A stretch of DNA of 64,000 nucleotides from Pelagibacteraceae bacterium AG-414-M23 (GTDB lineage: Bacteria; Pseudomonadota; Alphaproteobacteria; Pelagibacterales; Pelagibacteraceae), in contig QCLN01000001.1 in the NCBI GenBank assembly GCA_003214525.1, forward strand, positions 1-64,000, read 5' to 3'. Made by a program: the position numbers and the translations under genes. Positions 52,300 to 64,000 of this stretch are shown piece by piece. Each line of letters begins with the position of its first letter. Position 1 is the first letter of the stretch. The notes under the pieces were generated by a model, which worked only from the letters and a program-made list of their open reading frames with translations, did not search any database and had not been told where the DNA came from.

Positions 52300-53322
52300 T
52301 TAATTTCTCCACTTTTCTAATATTTTAATATTTTCAAGAGTTTCAAAATTATTTACTAGAGGAAAATTAAAATGATCCTCATAATTATTTTCAATTGACT
52401 CTAATATTTTATTCTTAAAACTTTGTATAATATCCAAATTACTATCCAATTTATATTCAAAATTTTCTTTATTAATATTTATTTTTATAAATGCAGATTT
52501 GCCAATGTTCAGTAGATTTGAAATTTCAACTTTACCTTCCAAAAAATCTATTTGGATAGAATTTTTAAGATTATTTATAAGTGATGTTTTAAGTTTTATC
52601 TCAACATTTTTTTGACTTAAAAATAATTCTGACTCCATATCAACACCGGTTGAACCGATCGAACTTTTTTTATTAATAATATTTTTATGATTTAAATACT
52701 CATTATTAAGTTTTTTAAAAAAAATGTTAGCAAACGTTATTGGGTAACATCCTGTATCCCAAACTGCTCCACCAAATAATTTTTGACTAAATAATCGATT
52801 ATTTTCTTTTGGTTTTTTAAATCTTATTCCAAAAAATTTTTTACCTCCTAATGCATCATTTCCAAATTCAGAATTAATTTTATTTAGATTTTTAAAGTTA
52901 TTTTTTTTTAACAACTCTATAATTTTTAAAATATTTGGATGCGATCTAAAATAAATTCCCTCAAATGCTTTAAGATTATTTTTTTGTGAAATTTCAAGTA
53001 TTTCGTTAAACTGATCAGCATCAGTGCATGCGGGTTTTTCAATTAATACATGTTTTCCATTTTGTAGAGCTAATTTTGAATATTCATAATGAAGATTATT
53101 TGGCAATCCTATATAAATAATATCTACTTCTTTTGATTTAATTACATCCAAATAAGAATTTGAAATATTATAAATTAAATTTTTTTTGTCATGAAATTTT
53201 TTTGTTTTAGAAATTGAAGATATAATTTCAATTTTATGGTCTTCGCTAGTTTCAAAAGAATCAATAAATTGTGATGAAGCTTTTCCTAGTCCTATTATTC
53301 CCCATTTTAGTATTTTTTTCAT
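52300..53322 (-). CDS. Gfo/Idh/MocA family oxidoreductase
   Basis: KWGIIGLGKASSQFIDSF, IYIGLPNNLHYEYSKLALQNGKHVLIEKPACTD. Confidence 0.88.
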   Translation of the reverse strand: MKKILKWGIIGLGKASSQFIDSFETSEDHKIEIISSISKTKKFHDKKNLIYNISNSYLDVIKSKEVDIIYIGLPNNLHYEYSKLALQNGKHVLIEKPACTDADQFNEILEISQKNNLKAFEGIYFRSHPNILKIIELLKKNNFKNLNKINSEFGNDALGGKKFFGIRFKKPKENNRLFSQKLFGGAVWDTGCYPITFANIFFKKLNNEYLNHKNIINKKSSIGSTGVDMESELFLSQKNVEIKLKTSLINNLKNSIQIDFLEGKVEISNLLNIGKSAFIKININKENFEYKLDSNLDIIQSFKNKILESIENNYEDHFNFPLVNNFETLENIKILEKWRN

Positions 53323-53351
53323 TTTTATAAGATAATATATTAATCAATCAT

Positions 53352-54440
53352 ATGAACAAAAAAATGGCAAACATGGTTAAAACAATAATCCGTGATTTAT
53401 TTAAACTTATATATGGAAGAGTTAATTTTGATAATAATATAAGTTATTCAGCTTCAGCTACTGAAGCAGATAGATATAAGAACGAAACAAAATCTGATCA
53501 AAAATATTTTATATATAGCTCGAATAACTGCCGTATATACACTGACCTAAATGAGAATGTTGCCGTAATAAAAGATGGGACAATTTTAAATGGACATTCT
53601 TATCAACAAGTAAATGGTAAATTGGAAAGTATACAACAAAATTCTATTTTGAAAAATGGCACCCCTTATTTTCAAAAAAAAATAAATGGCAATATTGTTA
53701 ATTTGTTACAAGGGTCAAGTGGAGAAAACTATTTTCATTTTATGTTCGATGTTTTGCCAAAATTATGGTTGATCGAGTCAAAAATAAAATTTGAAGAGAT
53801 AGATTATTTTTTATTAAATAAAAAAATTGATTGGCAAATCAAAATTCTTAGCATGATTGGTATAAGTTCAAAAAAAATATTAAGTGCAAAACAATACAGA
53901 CATATTGAAGCCACTAGAATTATATCAGTTACTCATCCTTGGTATCTGGAAGGATATATTCAAGAGCAAGTTATAAATATTCCTGGCTGGATAATTTATG
54001 AACTAAGAGCACATTTTCTTAGTAAAAATATATCAAAAAAAAATTTAAAAATATTTATAGATAGATCTGATTCTAAATTTAAACATTGTAAAATAGTAAA
54101 TAATAATGAATTAATCAGTTTTTTAGAAAAAAGAAATTTTCAAATAGTAAAACCTGAAAATCTTAGCTTAAATGAGCAGATTGATATTTTCAATAATGCT
54201 AAAATTATAGTAGGAGCTCACGGAGCGGCTCTTACAAATATTATTTTCTGTGAAAAAAAAACAAATATTATTGAATTTATTCCATCAAGTCATCCGAGCC
54301 GAAAATGTGAAAGAATTAGTAAAATTTTAAATTTAAATTATTTTAGATTTATAACTAAAGACACAAAAGATGATAAGCAGTTTCCATATAATATAAATGT
54401 AAATTTAGATGAACTGGAAAAACACTTAAACCTATATTAG
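53352..54440 (+). CDS. Glycosyltransferase 61-like protein
   Basis: [51 protein letters not shown]. Confidence 0.78.
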   Translation: MNKKMANMVKTIIRDLFKLIYGRVNFDNNISYSASATEADRYKNETKSDQKYFIYSSNNCRIYTDLNENVAVIKDGTILNGHSYQQVNGKLESIQQNSILKNGTPYFQKKINGNIVNLLQGSSGENYFHFMFDVLPKLWLIESKIKFEEIDYFLLNKKIDWQIKILSMIGISSKKILSAKQYRHIEATRIISVTHPWYLEGYIQEQVINIPGWIIYELRAHFLSKNISKKNLKIFIDRSDSKFKHCKIVNNNELISFLEKRNFQIVKPENLSLNEQIDIFNNAKIIVGAHGAALTNIIFCEKKTNIIEFIPSSHPSRKCERISKILNLNYFRFITKDTKDDKQFPYNINVNLDELEKHLNLY

Positions 54441-56242
54441 TCTTTGTTAATCCTTAAAACTCCAATAAATGCTTCCTGGGGAATTTCTACTTTACCAAAT
54501 TGTTTTGCCCTTGCTTTACCTTTTTTTTGTTTTTCTAATAATTTCCTCTTTCTATCTAATGCTCCACCACCATGAATTTTTGTTAAAACATCTTTTTTAA
54601 AGCCTTTTATTGTTTCTCTAGCAATGATTTTTCCTCCTATGGCTGCTTGTATAGGTATCATAAAATTATGTCTTGGAATTAAATCCTTTAACTTTTCGCA
54701 AACCTCTCTACCTATGTTTTGAGCAAAATCTTTATGCACCATCATTGCTAATGCATCAACTGGTTCTGTATTTACAAGTATTGACAATTTAACAAGATCT
54801 CCCTCTCTATGTCCCAAAATTTCATAATCAAAGCTAGCATAGCCGCTTGTCATAGATTTTAATCTATCATTAAAATCAAAAACTACTTCGTTTAAGGGTA
54901 TTTCATAATTTAATACCGCTCTATTTCCAGAATAACTTAGATTAGTTTGAATTCCTCTTTTATTTTGGCAAAGTTTAATTATAGGACCTAAATATTCGTC
55001 TGGGGTAATTATTGTTGCTTTAATCCAAGGTTCTTCTATATATTTAATCAACGTTGGATCTGGTAGACTTGAAGGATTTTGTAACTCAATAATTTTCTCA
55101 TTATTAAGATGTACTTTGTAAACAACTCCAGGAGTTGTGGTGATAAGATTGATATCAAATTCTCTCTCCAATCTCTCAGTGATAATTTCAAGATGTAATA
55201 AACCCAAAAAACCACATCTAAAACCTAAACCTAGAGCTGAGGATGACTCTGCTTCGTAAGAAAAACTTGCATCATTTAGTTGAAGTTTTGCAAGACCATC
55301 CTTTAATTTTTGATAATCAGAGCTATCAACTGGAAATAAGCCACAAAAAACTACAGGCTTGCTAGGCTTAAAACCAGGCAAAGCTTTTTCAAGTGGATTA
55401 TTTGCGTCACAAATTGTATCTCCAACTTTTGTATCTGAAAGGTTTTTAATTCCTGTAATTATAAATCCAATTTCGCCTGAATTTAATTCATTGATGTCCT
55501 TCGGTTTTGGAGTAAAAACACCCACCTTCTCAACCGTATACTCTTGATTAGTTGACATCATTCTTATTTTCATATTTTTAAAAATCTTACCATCAATAAC
55601 TCTAACTAAAGTAACAACACCTAAGTAGGTATCGTACCAACTGTCAACTAGTAAACATTTAAGAACATTATATTTGCTACCTTTGGGTGGAGGAAGATCA
55701 GTAACAATAGTTTCAAGTATATCTTCTATTCCTTCTCCTGTTTTTCCTGAGCATGGAATTGCATTTTTTGTTTCAATACCAATTACATCTTCTATTTGTT
55801 TTGAGGTTCTGTCTAAATCAGAAGCAGGAAGATCAATTTTATTTAAAATTGGTATAACTTCATGATTCATATCAAGAGCCTGATAAACATTGGCAAGTGT
55901 TTGTGCTTCTACTCCTTGTGTGCTATCAACAATAAGTATGGAGCCTTCACAGGCATATAGTGATCTACTTACTTCATAACTAAAATCTACATGACCAGGA
56001 GTATCAATTATGTTTAGGATATACTCCTTTCCATTTTTTGATTTATAGTTTAATTTAACAGTTTGAGCTTTAATCGTTATTCCTCTTTCGCGCTCTATAT
56101 CCATAGAATCTAAAACTTGAGCCTTCATTTCTCTATCTGTTAAGCCACCACATTTATGAATGATTCTATCTGCAATAGTAGATTTGCCGTGATCTATATG
56201 AGCAATAATTGCAAAATTTCTAATATTTTCTATCTTATCCAT
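54437..56242 (-). CDS. lepA: Elongation factor 4 (LepA)
   Basis: [70 protein letters not shown]. Confidence 0.96.
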   Translation of the reverse strand: MDKIENIRNFAIIAHIDHGKSTIADRIIHKCGGLTDREMKAQVLDSMDIERERGITIKAQTVKLNYKSKNGKEYILNIIDTPGHVDFSYEVSRSLYACEGSILIVDSTQGVEAQTLANVYQALDMNHEVIPILNKIDLPASDLDRTSKQIEDVIGIETKNAIPCSGKTGEGIEDILETIVTDLPPPKGSKYNVLKCLLVDSWYDTYLGVVTLVRVIDGKIFKNMKIRMMSTNQEYTVEKVGVFTPKPKDINELNSGEIGFIITGIKNLSDTKVGDTICDANNPLEKALPGFKPSKPVVFCGLFPVDSSDYQKLKDGLAKLQLNDASFSYEAESSSALGLGFRCGFLGLLHLEIITERLEREFDINLITTTPGVVYKVHLNNEKIIELQNPSSLPDPTLIKYIEEPWIKATIITPDEYLGPIIKLCQNKRGIQTNLSYSGNRAVLNYEIPLNEVVFDFNDRLKSMTSGYASFDYEILGHREGDLVKLSILVNTEPVDALAMMVHKDFAQNIGREVCEKLKDLIPRHNFMIPIQAAIGGKIIARETIKGFKKDVLTKIHGGGALDRKRKLLEKQKKGKARAKQFGKVEIPQEAFIGVLRINKD

Positions 56243-58590
56243 TAAGATCTTAATTTTGCACTAACTTTTTCTTCAACATTAGAAATAATTTTCTGTGAAA
56301 TTTCATTTAAATCTTTTTCGTTTAAAGTTTTAAAGTCTGATTGAATAGTAACTTTTAAAGCTATAGATTTTTTTTCTAATGGTATATTCTCACCTTGATA
56401 AACATCAAAAATTTTAACGTTTTTTATTAATGATTTATCAACATTTGATATAATCTCAATTAATTCTTGTGCTTTAAAATCTTTATTAACTACGAAAGCA
56501 AAGTCTCTATCTGATTTTTGATAATCTGAAAAAATTATTGTTTGCTTCTCTTTTTTATTTTGATTTTTATAATTAACTAAATTTTCTAAAAAAATCTCAA
56601 ATCCATAAATTTTATCAATTATTTTTGGATGAATTTCACCAAAATAAGCTAACAATTTTTGGTCCTTTTTTGTTATTACTGAACCCGATCTTCCTGGATG
56701 ATAGTAGCTTGGTGTCTTAGTATCTATGCTAGTTTCATTTTTATCTACACCTAATTCAACTAAAGTTTGTACAACATCTTTTTTGATGCCATAAACGTCT
56801 AATAGATTCTCTTTTCTAATACCACAAATAACAGTTTTTTGCTGGCCAGGTATCTTTCCAGTAAAATAAGGTCCAATTTCAAATAAAGACTGATTTTCAA
56901 AGCCTCTATCAATATTTTTTTTTAAAAAATAAATTAAATTTGGATAAAGGGAACTTCTTAAAACATTTAAATCGGAGCTTATTGGATTAACAATTTTTAT
57001 TTCTTTAAAGTTTTCTCTGAAAGTATTATTGATTTTTTGATCTGTAAATGACCAAGTAATTGCTTCTAAATATCCTTTTGAAGCAATGGATCGCTGAGCT
57101 AAATGAAAATGTCTTTGAAAAAAATCCAAAGTTGGTTTTAATCTTTTTTTTTCAGGTTCAATGGATTGAATTTTATCAAATCCTTTAATTCTTATAATCT
57201 CTTCTACTAAATCAATTTGACCATATATGTCTGGTCTCCAGCTTGGAATTTCTACACTGAGAACTTTACCTTTTTTTTTAATTTTAAAGCCTAAATTTTC
57301 CAAAATTTTAATTATTTCAAAAGTTTTTATTTGTATCCCAATTGTTTTAGAAACAAGATTTGGATCGAATAATATTTTTTTAATCTCTATTTTTTTTGTA
57401 GATTGAATATCTAATTTTGATACTTGTCCTCCACAAATTTTCACTATCATTTCAGAGGCTTTTTCAAGTCCTATAGAAATAGAATTTGGATCAATTCCTC
57501 TTTCAAATCTAAACTTCGCATCACTATTTAATTCCAATTTTTTTGCAGTTTTTCTCGTGACTTCAGGATCAAAATAAGCTGATTCCAATAAAATATTTTT
57601 TGTATTTAACTCTGTTCCTGATCTTGTTCCACCTATTATTCCTCCTAACCCTAAGACTCCTTGATGGTCTGATATAACACACATTCCATCATCTAATTTA
57701 TAATCTTTATTATCTAAAGCTCTAAAACTTTCACCTTTTTTAGAATTTCTTACGATTATTCCTTTGTTTATTTTATCTACGTCATAAGCATGCAATGGTC
57801 TATTTAAGTCAAACATTACGTAGTTAGTTATATCAACTACTGCTGAAATTGGTCTTAAACCTAATGAAAGAATTCTTTTTTTTAGCCAATCTGGGCTTTC
57901 TTGATTTTTAATATTTTTAATAAGACAACTTCCAAATATTGTACAAGCTTGGTTTTTACTTTTTTCTATCTTTACTTTTAGATTTTGCTTAACAGTTTTT
58001 TTTATTTTGCTAAATTTATTGTTTACTAATTTTCCAAATCCACTGGCTGAAAGGTCCCTGGCTATTCCTCTAATACCTAAACAATCTGGTCTATTTGGAG
58101 TTATTGATAGTTCAATTACATTGTCTGAATTATTCTTAAAATAACTTTTTCCTATTTTATTATTGTAACTTTGTTTTAATTCTATAATACCTTCGCTTTC
58201 ATTTGATAAATTCAGCTCTGATTCAGAACAAAGCATTCCATAAGATGTTTCTCCCCTTATTTTTGAAACTTCTAGTTTCATATTATTTTTTGGAATTACT
58301 GAGCCTGGTGGAGCATAAATAGTTAATAATTTATCCTTTGCATTTGGTCCTCCACAGACAACTTTTACTAATTCTTTTTTTCCGATATCAACATGACATA
58401 GTTTTAATCTATCAGCATTTGGGTGCTTTTCTGCTTTAACAATTTTTGCAACAATAAAATCGCTTAATTCATTTTTCACAGGCTCGACTTTTTCAACTTC
58501 TAAACCTGTATTATTTAATTTTTCAATAATTTGTGCTTCAGTCTTGTTCGTTTTTAAATGATCTTTAAGCCAATCTTTTGTAAATTTCAT
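56242..58590 (-). CDS. pheT: Phenylalanyl-tRNA synthetase beta subunit
   Basis: [17 protein letters not shown], tRNA-binding domain [15 protein letters not shown]-terminal FDX-ACB. Confidence 0.95.
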   Translation of the reverse strand: MKFTKDWLKDHLKTNKTEAQIIEKLNNTGLEVEKVEPVKNELSDFIVAKIVKAEKHPNADRLKLCHVDIGKKELVKVVCGGPNAKDKLLTIYAPPGSVIPKNNMKLEVSKIRGETSYGMLCSESELNLSNESEGIIELKQSYNNKIGKSYFKNNSDNVIELSITPNRPDCLGIRGIARDLSASGFGKLVNNKFSKIKKTVKQNLKVKIEKSKNQACTIFGSCLIKNIKNQESPDWLKKRILSLGLRPISAVVDITNYVMFDLNRPLHAYDVDKINKGIIVRNSKKGESFRALDNKDYKLDDGMCVISDHQGVLGLGGIIGGTRSGTELNTKNILLESAYFDPEVTRKTAKKLELNSDAKFRFERGIDPNSISIGLEKASEMIVKICGGQVSKLDIQSTKKIEIKKILFDPNLVSKTIGIQIKTFEIIKILENLGFKIKKKGKVLSVEIPSWRPDIYGQIDLVEEIIRIKGFDKIQSIEPEKKRLKPTLDFFQRHFHLAQRSIASKGYLEAITWSFTDQKINNTFRENFKEIKIVNPISSDLNVLRSSLYPNLIYFLKKNIDRGFENQSLFEIGPYFTGKIPGQQKTVICGIRKENLLDVYGIKKDVVQTLVELGVDKNETSIDTKTPSYYHPGRSGSVITKKDQKLLAYFGEIHPKIIDKIYGFEIFLENLVNYKNQNKKEKQTIIFSDYQKSDRDFAFVVNKDFKAQELIEIISNVDKSLIKNVKIFDVYQGENIPLEKKSIALKVTIQSDFKTLNEKDLNEISQKIISNVEEKVSAKLRS

Positions 58591-59654
58591 TTGCTTAGAC
58601 CTCTATAATTTGTTGGAACATCTAAGGGATCAAAACCATAATAATTTAACCATCTATAATCACACTCAAAAAATGATCTTAAATCATTAATTCCATATTT
58701 TAACATTGCTAATCTATCTATACCTATTCCAAATGCAAAACCTTGATATTTATTTGGATCAACTTTTGAGTTTTTAAGAACATTTGGATGAACCATTCCA
58801 CATCCAAGTATTTCTAACCACTTATCTCCTTCACCAATTATAATTTTGTTATTTTCAATTCTATATCCAATATCAACTTCTGCTGAAGGTTCCGTAAATG
58901 GAAAATGGCTTGGACGAAATCTCATTTTAATTTTTTCTACTTCAAAAAACTCTTTTACAAAATAATTTAAACAACCTTTTAAATGACCCATAGTTATATT
59001 TTTATCAATATGAAGTCCCTCGAGTTGATGAAACATGGGAGTATGAGTCTGATCGCTATCGCTTCTATATGTTCTTCCTGGCGCTATTATTTTAAATGGT
59101 GGTTTTCCTTTTAACATTGTTCTTACTTGAACTGGAGAAGTATGCGTTCTTAATAATGTTTGCATATTTTCTTCAATATAAAAAGTATCATGCATATCTT
59201 TTGCGGGATGATTTTCAGGTGTATTTAGCGCAGTAAAATTGTAATATTCACTTTCAACATCAGGACCTTCTTCAACACTAAAACCGATTTCAGAAAATAT
59301 AGATGAAATTTCATCAATTACTTGTGATACTGGATGTATTTTGCCAATTTTAAAATCTTTTTCTGGCAATGTTACATCATCATTTTCTTTTTTAACCCGT
59401 TCATCTATTTCGGAATCAACTAACTTTATAGCTTTTTCATTAAATAGTTTTGTTAGTTCTTGCTTTGCATTATTTATTTCTGAAGCTGCTTTTTTTTTAT
59501 CCTCTGGAGATAATGATCCAAGCTTTTTAAACTCTGTATTTATTAAACCATTTTTTCCGAAAATCTTAATTCTTATAATATCTACTTCTTGAGAGTTTTT
59601 AGCTTTAATAAGTTTATCTTTAAATTCATCTTTTAATTTTTCAAAATCCGACAT
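58587..59654 (-). CDS. pheS: Phenylalanyl-tRNA synthetase alpha subunit
   Basis: [53 protein letters not shown]. Confidence 0.96.
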   Translation of the reverse strand: MSDFEKLKDEFKDKLIKAKNSQEVDIIRIKIFGKNGLINTEFKKLGSLSPEDKKKAASEINNAKQELTKLFNEKAIKLVDSEIDERVKKENDDVTLPEKDFKIGKIHPVSQVIDEISSIFSEIGFSVEEGPDVESEYYNFTALNTPENHPAKDMHDTFYIEENMQTLLRTHTSPVQVRTMLKGKPPFKIIAPGRTYRSDSDQTHTPMFHQLEGLHIDKNITMGHLKGCLNYFVKEFFEVEKIKMRFRPSHFPFTEPSAEVDIGYRIENNKIIIGEGDKWLEILGCGMVHPNVLKNSKVDPNKYQGFAFGIGIDRLAMLKYGINDLRSFFECDYRWLNYYGFDPLDVPTNYRGLSK

Positions 59655-59697
59655 TTATACAGATTATTTCTTAACTTGAGAAAAACAATAGTGAAGA

Positions 59698-60054
59698 TTA
59701 ATTAAGTGCAGCTTGGGCTTTTTTAACAATATTTTTAAAGGCTTCTGGATTATCGTAAGCTATCTCAGCTAGAATCTTTCTATCTATTTTTATTCCTGAT
59801 TTATTTAGACCATGAATAAATTTAGAGTAAGTTAAACCTTCTGACCGAACCCCTGCATTAATTCTTTGAATCCATAGTGATTTAAAATCTCTTTTTTTAT
59901 TTCTTCTATCTCTGTAAGCATATTGCATAGCTTTTTCCATAGCTTGCCTTGCAACTCTTATAGTATTTTTTCTTCTTCCCCACTGTCCTTTAACTGCTTT
60001 TAAAACTTTTTTATGTTTTGCTTTGCTTGTTACACCTCTTTTAACTCTTGCCAT
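59698..60054 (-). CDS. rplT: 50S ribosomal protein L20
   Basis: [38 protein letters not shown]. Confidence 0.97.
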   Translation of the reverse strand: MARVKRGVTSKAKHKKVLKAVKGQWGRRKNTIRVARQAMEKAMQYAYRDRRNKKRDFKSLWIQRINAGVRSEGLTYSKFIHGLNKSGIKIDRKILAEIAYDNPEAFKNIVKKAQAALN

Positions 60055-60055
60055 C

Positions 60056-60262
60056 TTATCCTCTTAAATTATAAGGCATATACGATTTAACTATCTTGCT
60101 GTCTTGTTTTGACATTATAGTAGTGCCTCTTTGTTTTCTTATTTGTGAATTAGTTCTTTTAATCATTCCATGTCTTTTACCAGCTTGTGGCATAACGACT
60201 TTACCTCTTGAAGTAATTTTAAATCTTTTTTTAGCTGAACTTTTAGTTTTTAATTTAGGCAT
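60056..60262 (-). CDS. rpmI: 50S ribosomal protein L35
   Basis: [22 protein letters not shown]. Confidence 0.96.
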   Translation of the reverse strand: MPKLKTKSSAKKRFKITSRGKVVMPQAGKRHGMIKRTNSQIRKQRGTTIMSKQDSKIVKSYMPYNLRG

Positions 60263-60312
60263 AATTTTTATGGGGTTTATACAAAATCCAAACTTTTTTA
60301 CAACCTGAATAA

Positions 60313-60858
60313 TTATATTGGTTGAATTACCATAATCATTTGTTTTCCATCAAATTTTGGCTGTAACTCAATTTTTCCTACGTTTTCCATATCAACTTTA
60401 ATTTTATCCATTAACTCATTTCCAAGATTTTTATGCTGAAGCTCTCTTCCTCTAAACTTAATTGTAAATTTAACTTTATCTCCTTTTGACAGAAACTTTT
60501 GTGCATTTTTAATTTTGAAAGTATAGTCATGAACTTCGGTCACTGGTCTTAGTTTTATTTCTTTTAATTCTACTTTTTTTTGATTTTTTTTTGCTTTACT
60601 TGCTTTTTTTTGTTGGTCATATTTATATTTTCCAATATCCATTATTTTACAAACTGGAGGCCGAGCATTAGGTGCGATCTCAATTAAATCTAAACCTTCT
60701 TTTTTAGCTTTGCTGATAGCTTCTTGTAAATTTAAAATTCCCAAGTTTTGACCGTCGCTATCAATAACCTGGACTTCAGAGGAATTTATTCTGTTGTTAT
60801 ATCTTGGGCCAAAAGATTTATTTCTTCTTTGAAAAAAATTTTGCTTGAAGTCTGGCAC
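60313..60858 (-). CDS. infC: Translation initiation factor IF-3
   Basis: [55 protein letters not shown] start. Confidence 0.96.
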   Translation of the reverse strand: MPDFKQNFFQRRNKSFGPRYNNRINSSEVQVIDSDGQNLGILNLQEAISKAKKEGLDLIEIAPNARPPVCKIMDIGKYKYDQQKKASKAKKNQKKVELKEIKLRPVTEVHDYTFKIKNAQKFLSKGDKVKFTIKFRGRELQHKNLGNELMDKIKVDMENVGKIELQPKFDGKQMIMVIQPI

Positions 60859-62774
60859 TAAATTGATGGGGCTTTATTTAAGGTGATGTATTTTTTAATA
60901 AATTCGTCTACTAACATATTTTCTTGTTCATTTGAGTCCAACTTTCTAATAGTTACTGCGTTGGAGTCAACTTCTTTTTTTCCACATATTAATAGCATCG
61001 GAACCTTTGCATTTGAATGTTCACGAATTTTATAATTTAAATTATGATTTTTTAAATCTGCCTCACAAGAAATGCCTGAATTTTTAATTTTTTTAGAAAC
61101 AAATAGTGCATAATCATTAAAATCATCTGAAACTGGAATTACAACAGACTGAAGTGGTGATAACCAGAATGGTAATTTACCTGAGTAGTTTTCAATTAAT
61201 ATTCCAATAAATCTTTCAAGAGATCCAAATAAAGCTCTATGCAGCATAACAGGAATTTTTTTTGAACCATCTTTATCAACATAACTTGCTCCTAATCTTC
61301 CAGGTAAATTTAAATCAACCTGTAAAGTGCCACATTGCCAGTCTCTACCTATTGCATCTCTTAATACAAATTCTATCTTTGGACCATAGAATGCACCTTC
61401 TCCTTTGTTAATACTGTATTCTAGTTTTGAAGCCTCTACTGCTTTCATTAATGCAGCTTCAGATTTATCCCACACATCATCATCTCCTACTCTTAAATCT
61501 GGTCTATCAGAATATTTTAAAATTACATTTTCAAATCCTAAATCTTTATAAATTTCTAAAATTAAATTTGTAACCGATAAACACTCTTCAGTAATTTGAT
61601 CTTCTGTACAAAATATATGGGCATCGTCTTGCGTAAATGCTCTTACTCTTAAAAGCCCATGCAAAGCTCCCGATGGTTCATATCTATGTACTTTACCAAA
61701 TTCCGACATTTTAAAAGGTAGGTCTCTATAACTTTTTAAACCCTGATTAAAAACTTGAACACACCCAGGGCAGTTCATCGGTTTTATAGCAAATATTTTT
61801 TGATCTGGTGTTTCAGATATATACATGTTTGCTCCAAACTTTTCCCAATGGCCTGATTTTTCCCATAGAGATCTATCTAAAATTTCTGGTGTATTAATTT
61901 CTTTATACCCTGCTTGATCTTGCTTATGTCTCATATAAGAAACTAGTTTTTGAAATAAAGCCCACCCTTTCTCGTGCCAGAAAACTGCACCAGGACTTTC
62001 TTCTCTAAAATGAAAAAGATCCATTAACTTGCCTAATTTTCTGTGGTCGCGTTTTTCAGCTTCTTCAATTCTTTTTAAATAATTATCTAAATCTTTTTGA
62101 TTAGACCAGCTTGTGCCGTACACTCTCTGAAGCATTTCATTGTTTGAGTCTCCTCTCCAATATGCTCCTGAAACTTTTGTTAACTTAAAATATTTACCTA
62201 TTTTTCCAGTGGATGTCAGGTGTGGACCCCTACAAAGATCATGCCATTTTCCATGAAAATAAATTGAGACATCTTCTCCCTCTGGAATATTTTGGATAAT
62301 TTCAGCTTTATAAATTTCACCAATTTTTTTAAAGTGTTCAATAGCTTTTTGTCTTGGCCAAACTTCTCTTATGGTTTTTTCATCCCTTTCAACTATTTCC
62401 CTCATTTTATTTTCAATTTTGTTTAAATCTTCATCTATAAAAGGCTCCTTTCTAGCAAAATCATAATAAAAACCATCTTCAATAACAGGACCTATTGTAA
62501 CTTGCGTTCCAGGAAATAATTCTTGAACAGCCATTGCTAAAATGTGTGCCGTATCATGTCTTATTGTTTCAAGACCTTCTTTATCTTTTGATGTAAATAT
62601 TTTTACGGAACAATCTTTTTCAATTACTGTATTAAGGTCTTTCAATTTACCATCAATACTTATCAAAAGGGCGTTTTTTGAAAGGGATTTACTTATCTTT
62701 TCAGCAACCTGCAAGCCGGTAACTTTTTTATCAAAATTAAGTTTGTTTCCGTCTGGTAAAGTTATATTTAACAT
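60858..62774 (-). CDS. thrS: Threonyl-tRNA synthetase
   Basis: TGS domain, HDTAHILAMAVQELFPG, MNCPGCVQVF, RALFGSLERFIGILIE. Confidence 0.97.
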   Translation of the reverse strand: MLNITLPDGNKLNFDKKVTGLQVAEKISKSLSKNALLISIDGKLKDLNTVIEKDCSVKIFTSKDKEGLETIRHDTAHILAMAVQELFPGTQVTIGPVIEDGFYYDFARKEPFIDEDLNKIENKMREIVERDEKTIREVWPRQKAIEHFKKIGEIYKAEIIQNIPEGEDVSIYFHGKWHDLCRGPHLTSTGKIGKYFKLTKVSGAYWRGDSNNEMLQRVYGTSWSNQKDLDNYLKRIEEAEKRDHRKLGKLMDLFHFREESPGAVFWHEKGWALFQKLVSYMRHKQDQAGYKEINTPEILDRSLWEKSGHWEKFGANMYISETPDQKIFAIKPMNCPGCVQVFNQGLKSYRDLPFKMSEFGKVHRYEPSGALHGLLRVRAFTQDDAHIFCTEDQITEECLSVTNLILEIYKDLGFENVILKYSDRPDLRVGDDDVWDKSEAALMKAVEASKLEYSINKGEGAFYGPKIEFVLRDAIGRDWQCGTLQVDLNLPGRLGASYVDKDGSKKIPVMLHRALFGSLERFIGILIENYSGKLPFWLSPLQSVVIPVSDDFNDYALFVSKKIKNSGISCEADLKNHNLNYKIREHSNAKVPMLLICGKKEVDSNAVTIRKLDSNEQENMLVDEFIKKYITLNKAPSI

Positions 62775-63925
62775 TAGTTTAATAGCTTTTTATACTCTGA
62801 ATAAGTAGAAAAACACATTTTTTCAACATCAAATTTTCTTATTACATTATTTCTAGCATCTTCTTTGATTTTATTTGCTGTTTCAAAGTCTAAATCTATA
62901 GCAAAAATTAATTTTTTTAAAAGATCCTCCGAATTTCCTGCTTCAAACAAATAACCACTTTTTTTATCAACAATTGTCTCGTTTGATCCTCCTATATTGC
63001 TTGCTATTACAATTTTTTCCATTGCTTGCCCTTCAACTGCAACTCTTCCAAATGCTTCGGGCTCTATAGAAGAGGACACAACTAGATGAGATAAATTGTA
63101 TATACTTGGCATATTTTTTATATGTTCAATAAATTTAACATCATTTATTAATCTGTATTGTTCTACAAGACGTTGAAGTTTTTTTTTATATATTTTTCTT
63201 CCTTGATCGTTTCCAAGTATTACTGCGGTAAATAAAATATCTGGACGTATTAGTTTTAAATTTTTGATAGCTTCAATAAACATTTCTTGACCTTTCCAAG
63301 CTGTTAATCTTCCAGGCAATAAAATAATTTTTTTACTTTTATCTAAACTATGCTCTGAGAGTAGTCTATTTTCTTTTTCTTCCTCAACGTTTTTGCTATT
63401 AAAATATTCAAGATTAATTCCGCGAAAAATTACTAATAATTTCTTATTGTGAATATAATCTTTATATTTTTCATATATGTGTGAAAAAATAAAATTGGAA
63501 CCACAAATTATAAGATCAGATTTTAACATTACAGAATTGTAAAATTTTTTTATAGGAGACTTAAAATTATATGTACCATGAAAAGTTGTTACAAATTTTC
63601 TCCTGGTAATTCTTGTTGCGAAATAACAAGACCAGGCTGGCGCTCTACTCCTTGCATGAACAATATTAATGTTAAGAAATATTATAATTAAGGATAGAAT
63701 TATTGCATTAATTAATATTAATATTGGATTTTTACTATGCACAGGAAGTCTTATTATTTTTACTTTTTTTTTATCTACATATTTAAGTAAGTCGCCTCCG
63801 CTAGTAACAACATATGATCCAAAATCTTTTTCATGAAGATAGTGAGCAATATCGTAACAACCTGTTTCTGCTCCTCCATATCCAAGCTTTGGTATAACTT
63901 GTAAAACTTTTATTTTTGATGGCAT
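62774..63925 (-). CDS. Family 4 glycosyltransferase
   Basis: VIPKLGYGGAETGCYDIAHYL, LLPGRLTAWKGQEMFIEAI, VVSSSIEPEAFGRVAVEGQAM. Confidence 0.9.
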   Translation of the reverse strand: MPSKIKVLQVIPKLGYGGAETGCYDIAHYLHEKDFGSYVVTSGGDLLKYVDKKKVKIIRLPVHSKNPILILINAIILSLIIIFLNINIVHARSRAPAWSCYFATRITRRKFVTTFHGTYNFKSPIKKFYNSVMLKSDLIICGSNFIFSHIYEKYKDYIHNKKLLVIFRGINLEYFNSKNVEEEKENRLLSEHSLDKSKKIILLPGRLTAWKGQEMFIEAIKNLKLIRPDILFTAVILGNDQGRKIYKKKLQRLVEQYRLINDVKFIEHIKNMPSIYNLSHLVVSSSIEPEAFGRVAVEGQAMEKIVIASNIGGSNETIVDKKSGYLFEAGNSEDLLKKLIFAIDLDFETANKIKEDARNNVIRKFDVEKMCFSTYSEYKKLLN

Positions 63926-63966
63926 TTATATTCTTATAATAATATCATAAGTTAACACAAACATTT

Positions 63967-64000
63967 ATGTCAAAATTTAAATTTATTAGAATATCTAAGA
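63967..64000 (+). CDS. Possible start of a CDS running off the right edge
   Basis: ATG at 63967 reads MSKFKFIRISK to the edge; divergent from the upstream gene. Confidence 0.3.
   Translation, partial: MSKFKFIRISK

Overview
The window is AT-rich, gene-dense and mostly housekeeping. It looks like a streamlined SAR11/Pelagibacterales-type alphaproteobacterium; this is inferred from GcrA, RegB, CobS/CobT next to BolA, very low GC and tiny intergenic gaps, with no database search. Recognisable blocks are argF-argD, kdsD-lptC-lptB, aroA-cmk-rpsA-ihfB-pyrF-trpFBA-accD-folC, trxA, a nuclease cluster (sbcB, MGME1-like, DUF2130-like, unknown), hisG-hisZ-hisS-tRNA-His, cspA, tRNA-Phe-infA-hisD-murA-dcd, tRNA-Thr, rpmH-rnpA-yidD-yidC-argB-dapD-dapE, an HDAC-like plus SET-domain pair, truA-fmt-def, aroK-aroB, bolA/J-protein/cobS/cobT, regB-like kinase-gyrB, tRNA-Ser with a small surface-glycan island, and lepA-pheT-pheS-rplT-rpmI-infC-thrS. 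The strongest anomalies are: (1) a 49-nt, comparatively GC-rich insert with a perfect 16-bp hairpin, placed exactly between the Cys and Gly codons of the thioredoxin WCGPC motif; (2) a tandem pair of hairpins with compensatory stem changes upstream of an unknown gene and nuclease cluster; (3) a degenerate tRNA-His lacking G-1 and a canonical T-loop, abutting hisS; (4) divergent catalytic motifs in TrpA/TrpB and loss of the P-loop Lys in Cmk. argD and lptB carry +1 homopolymer frameshifts, so local sequencing error is a real possibility. It would not easily explain the trxA insert. No CRISPR array, transposase or rRNA was seen.
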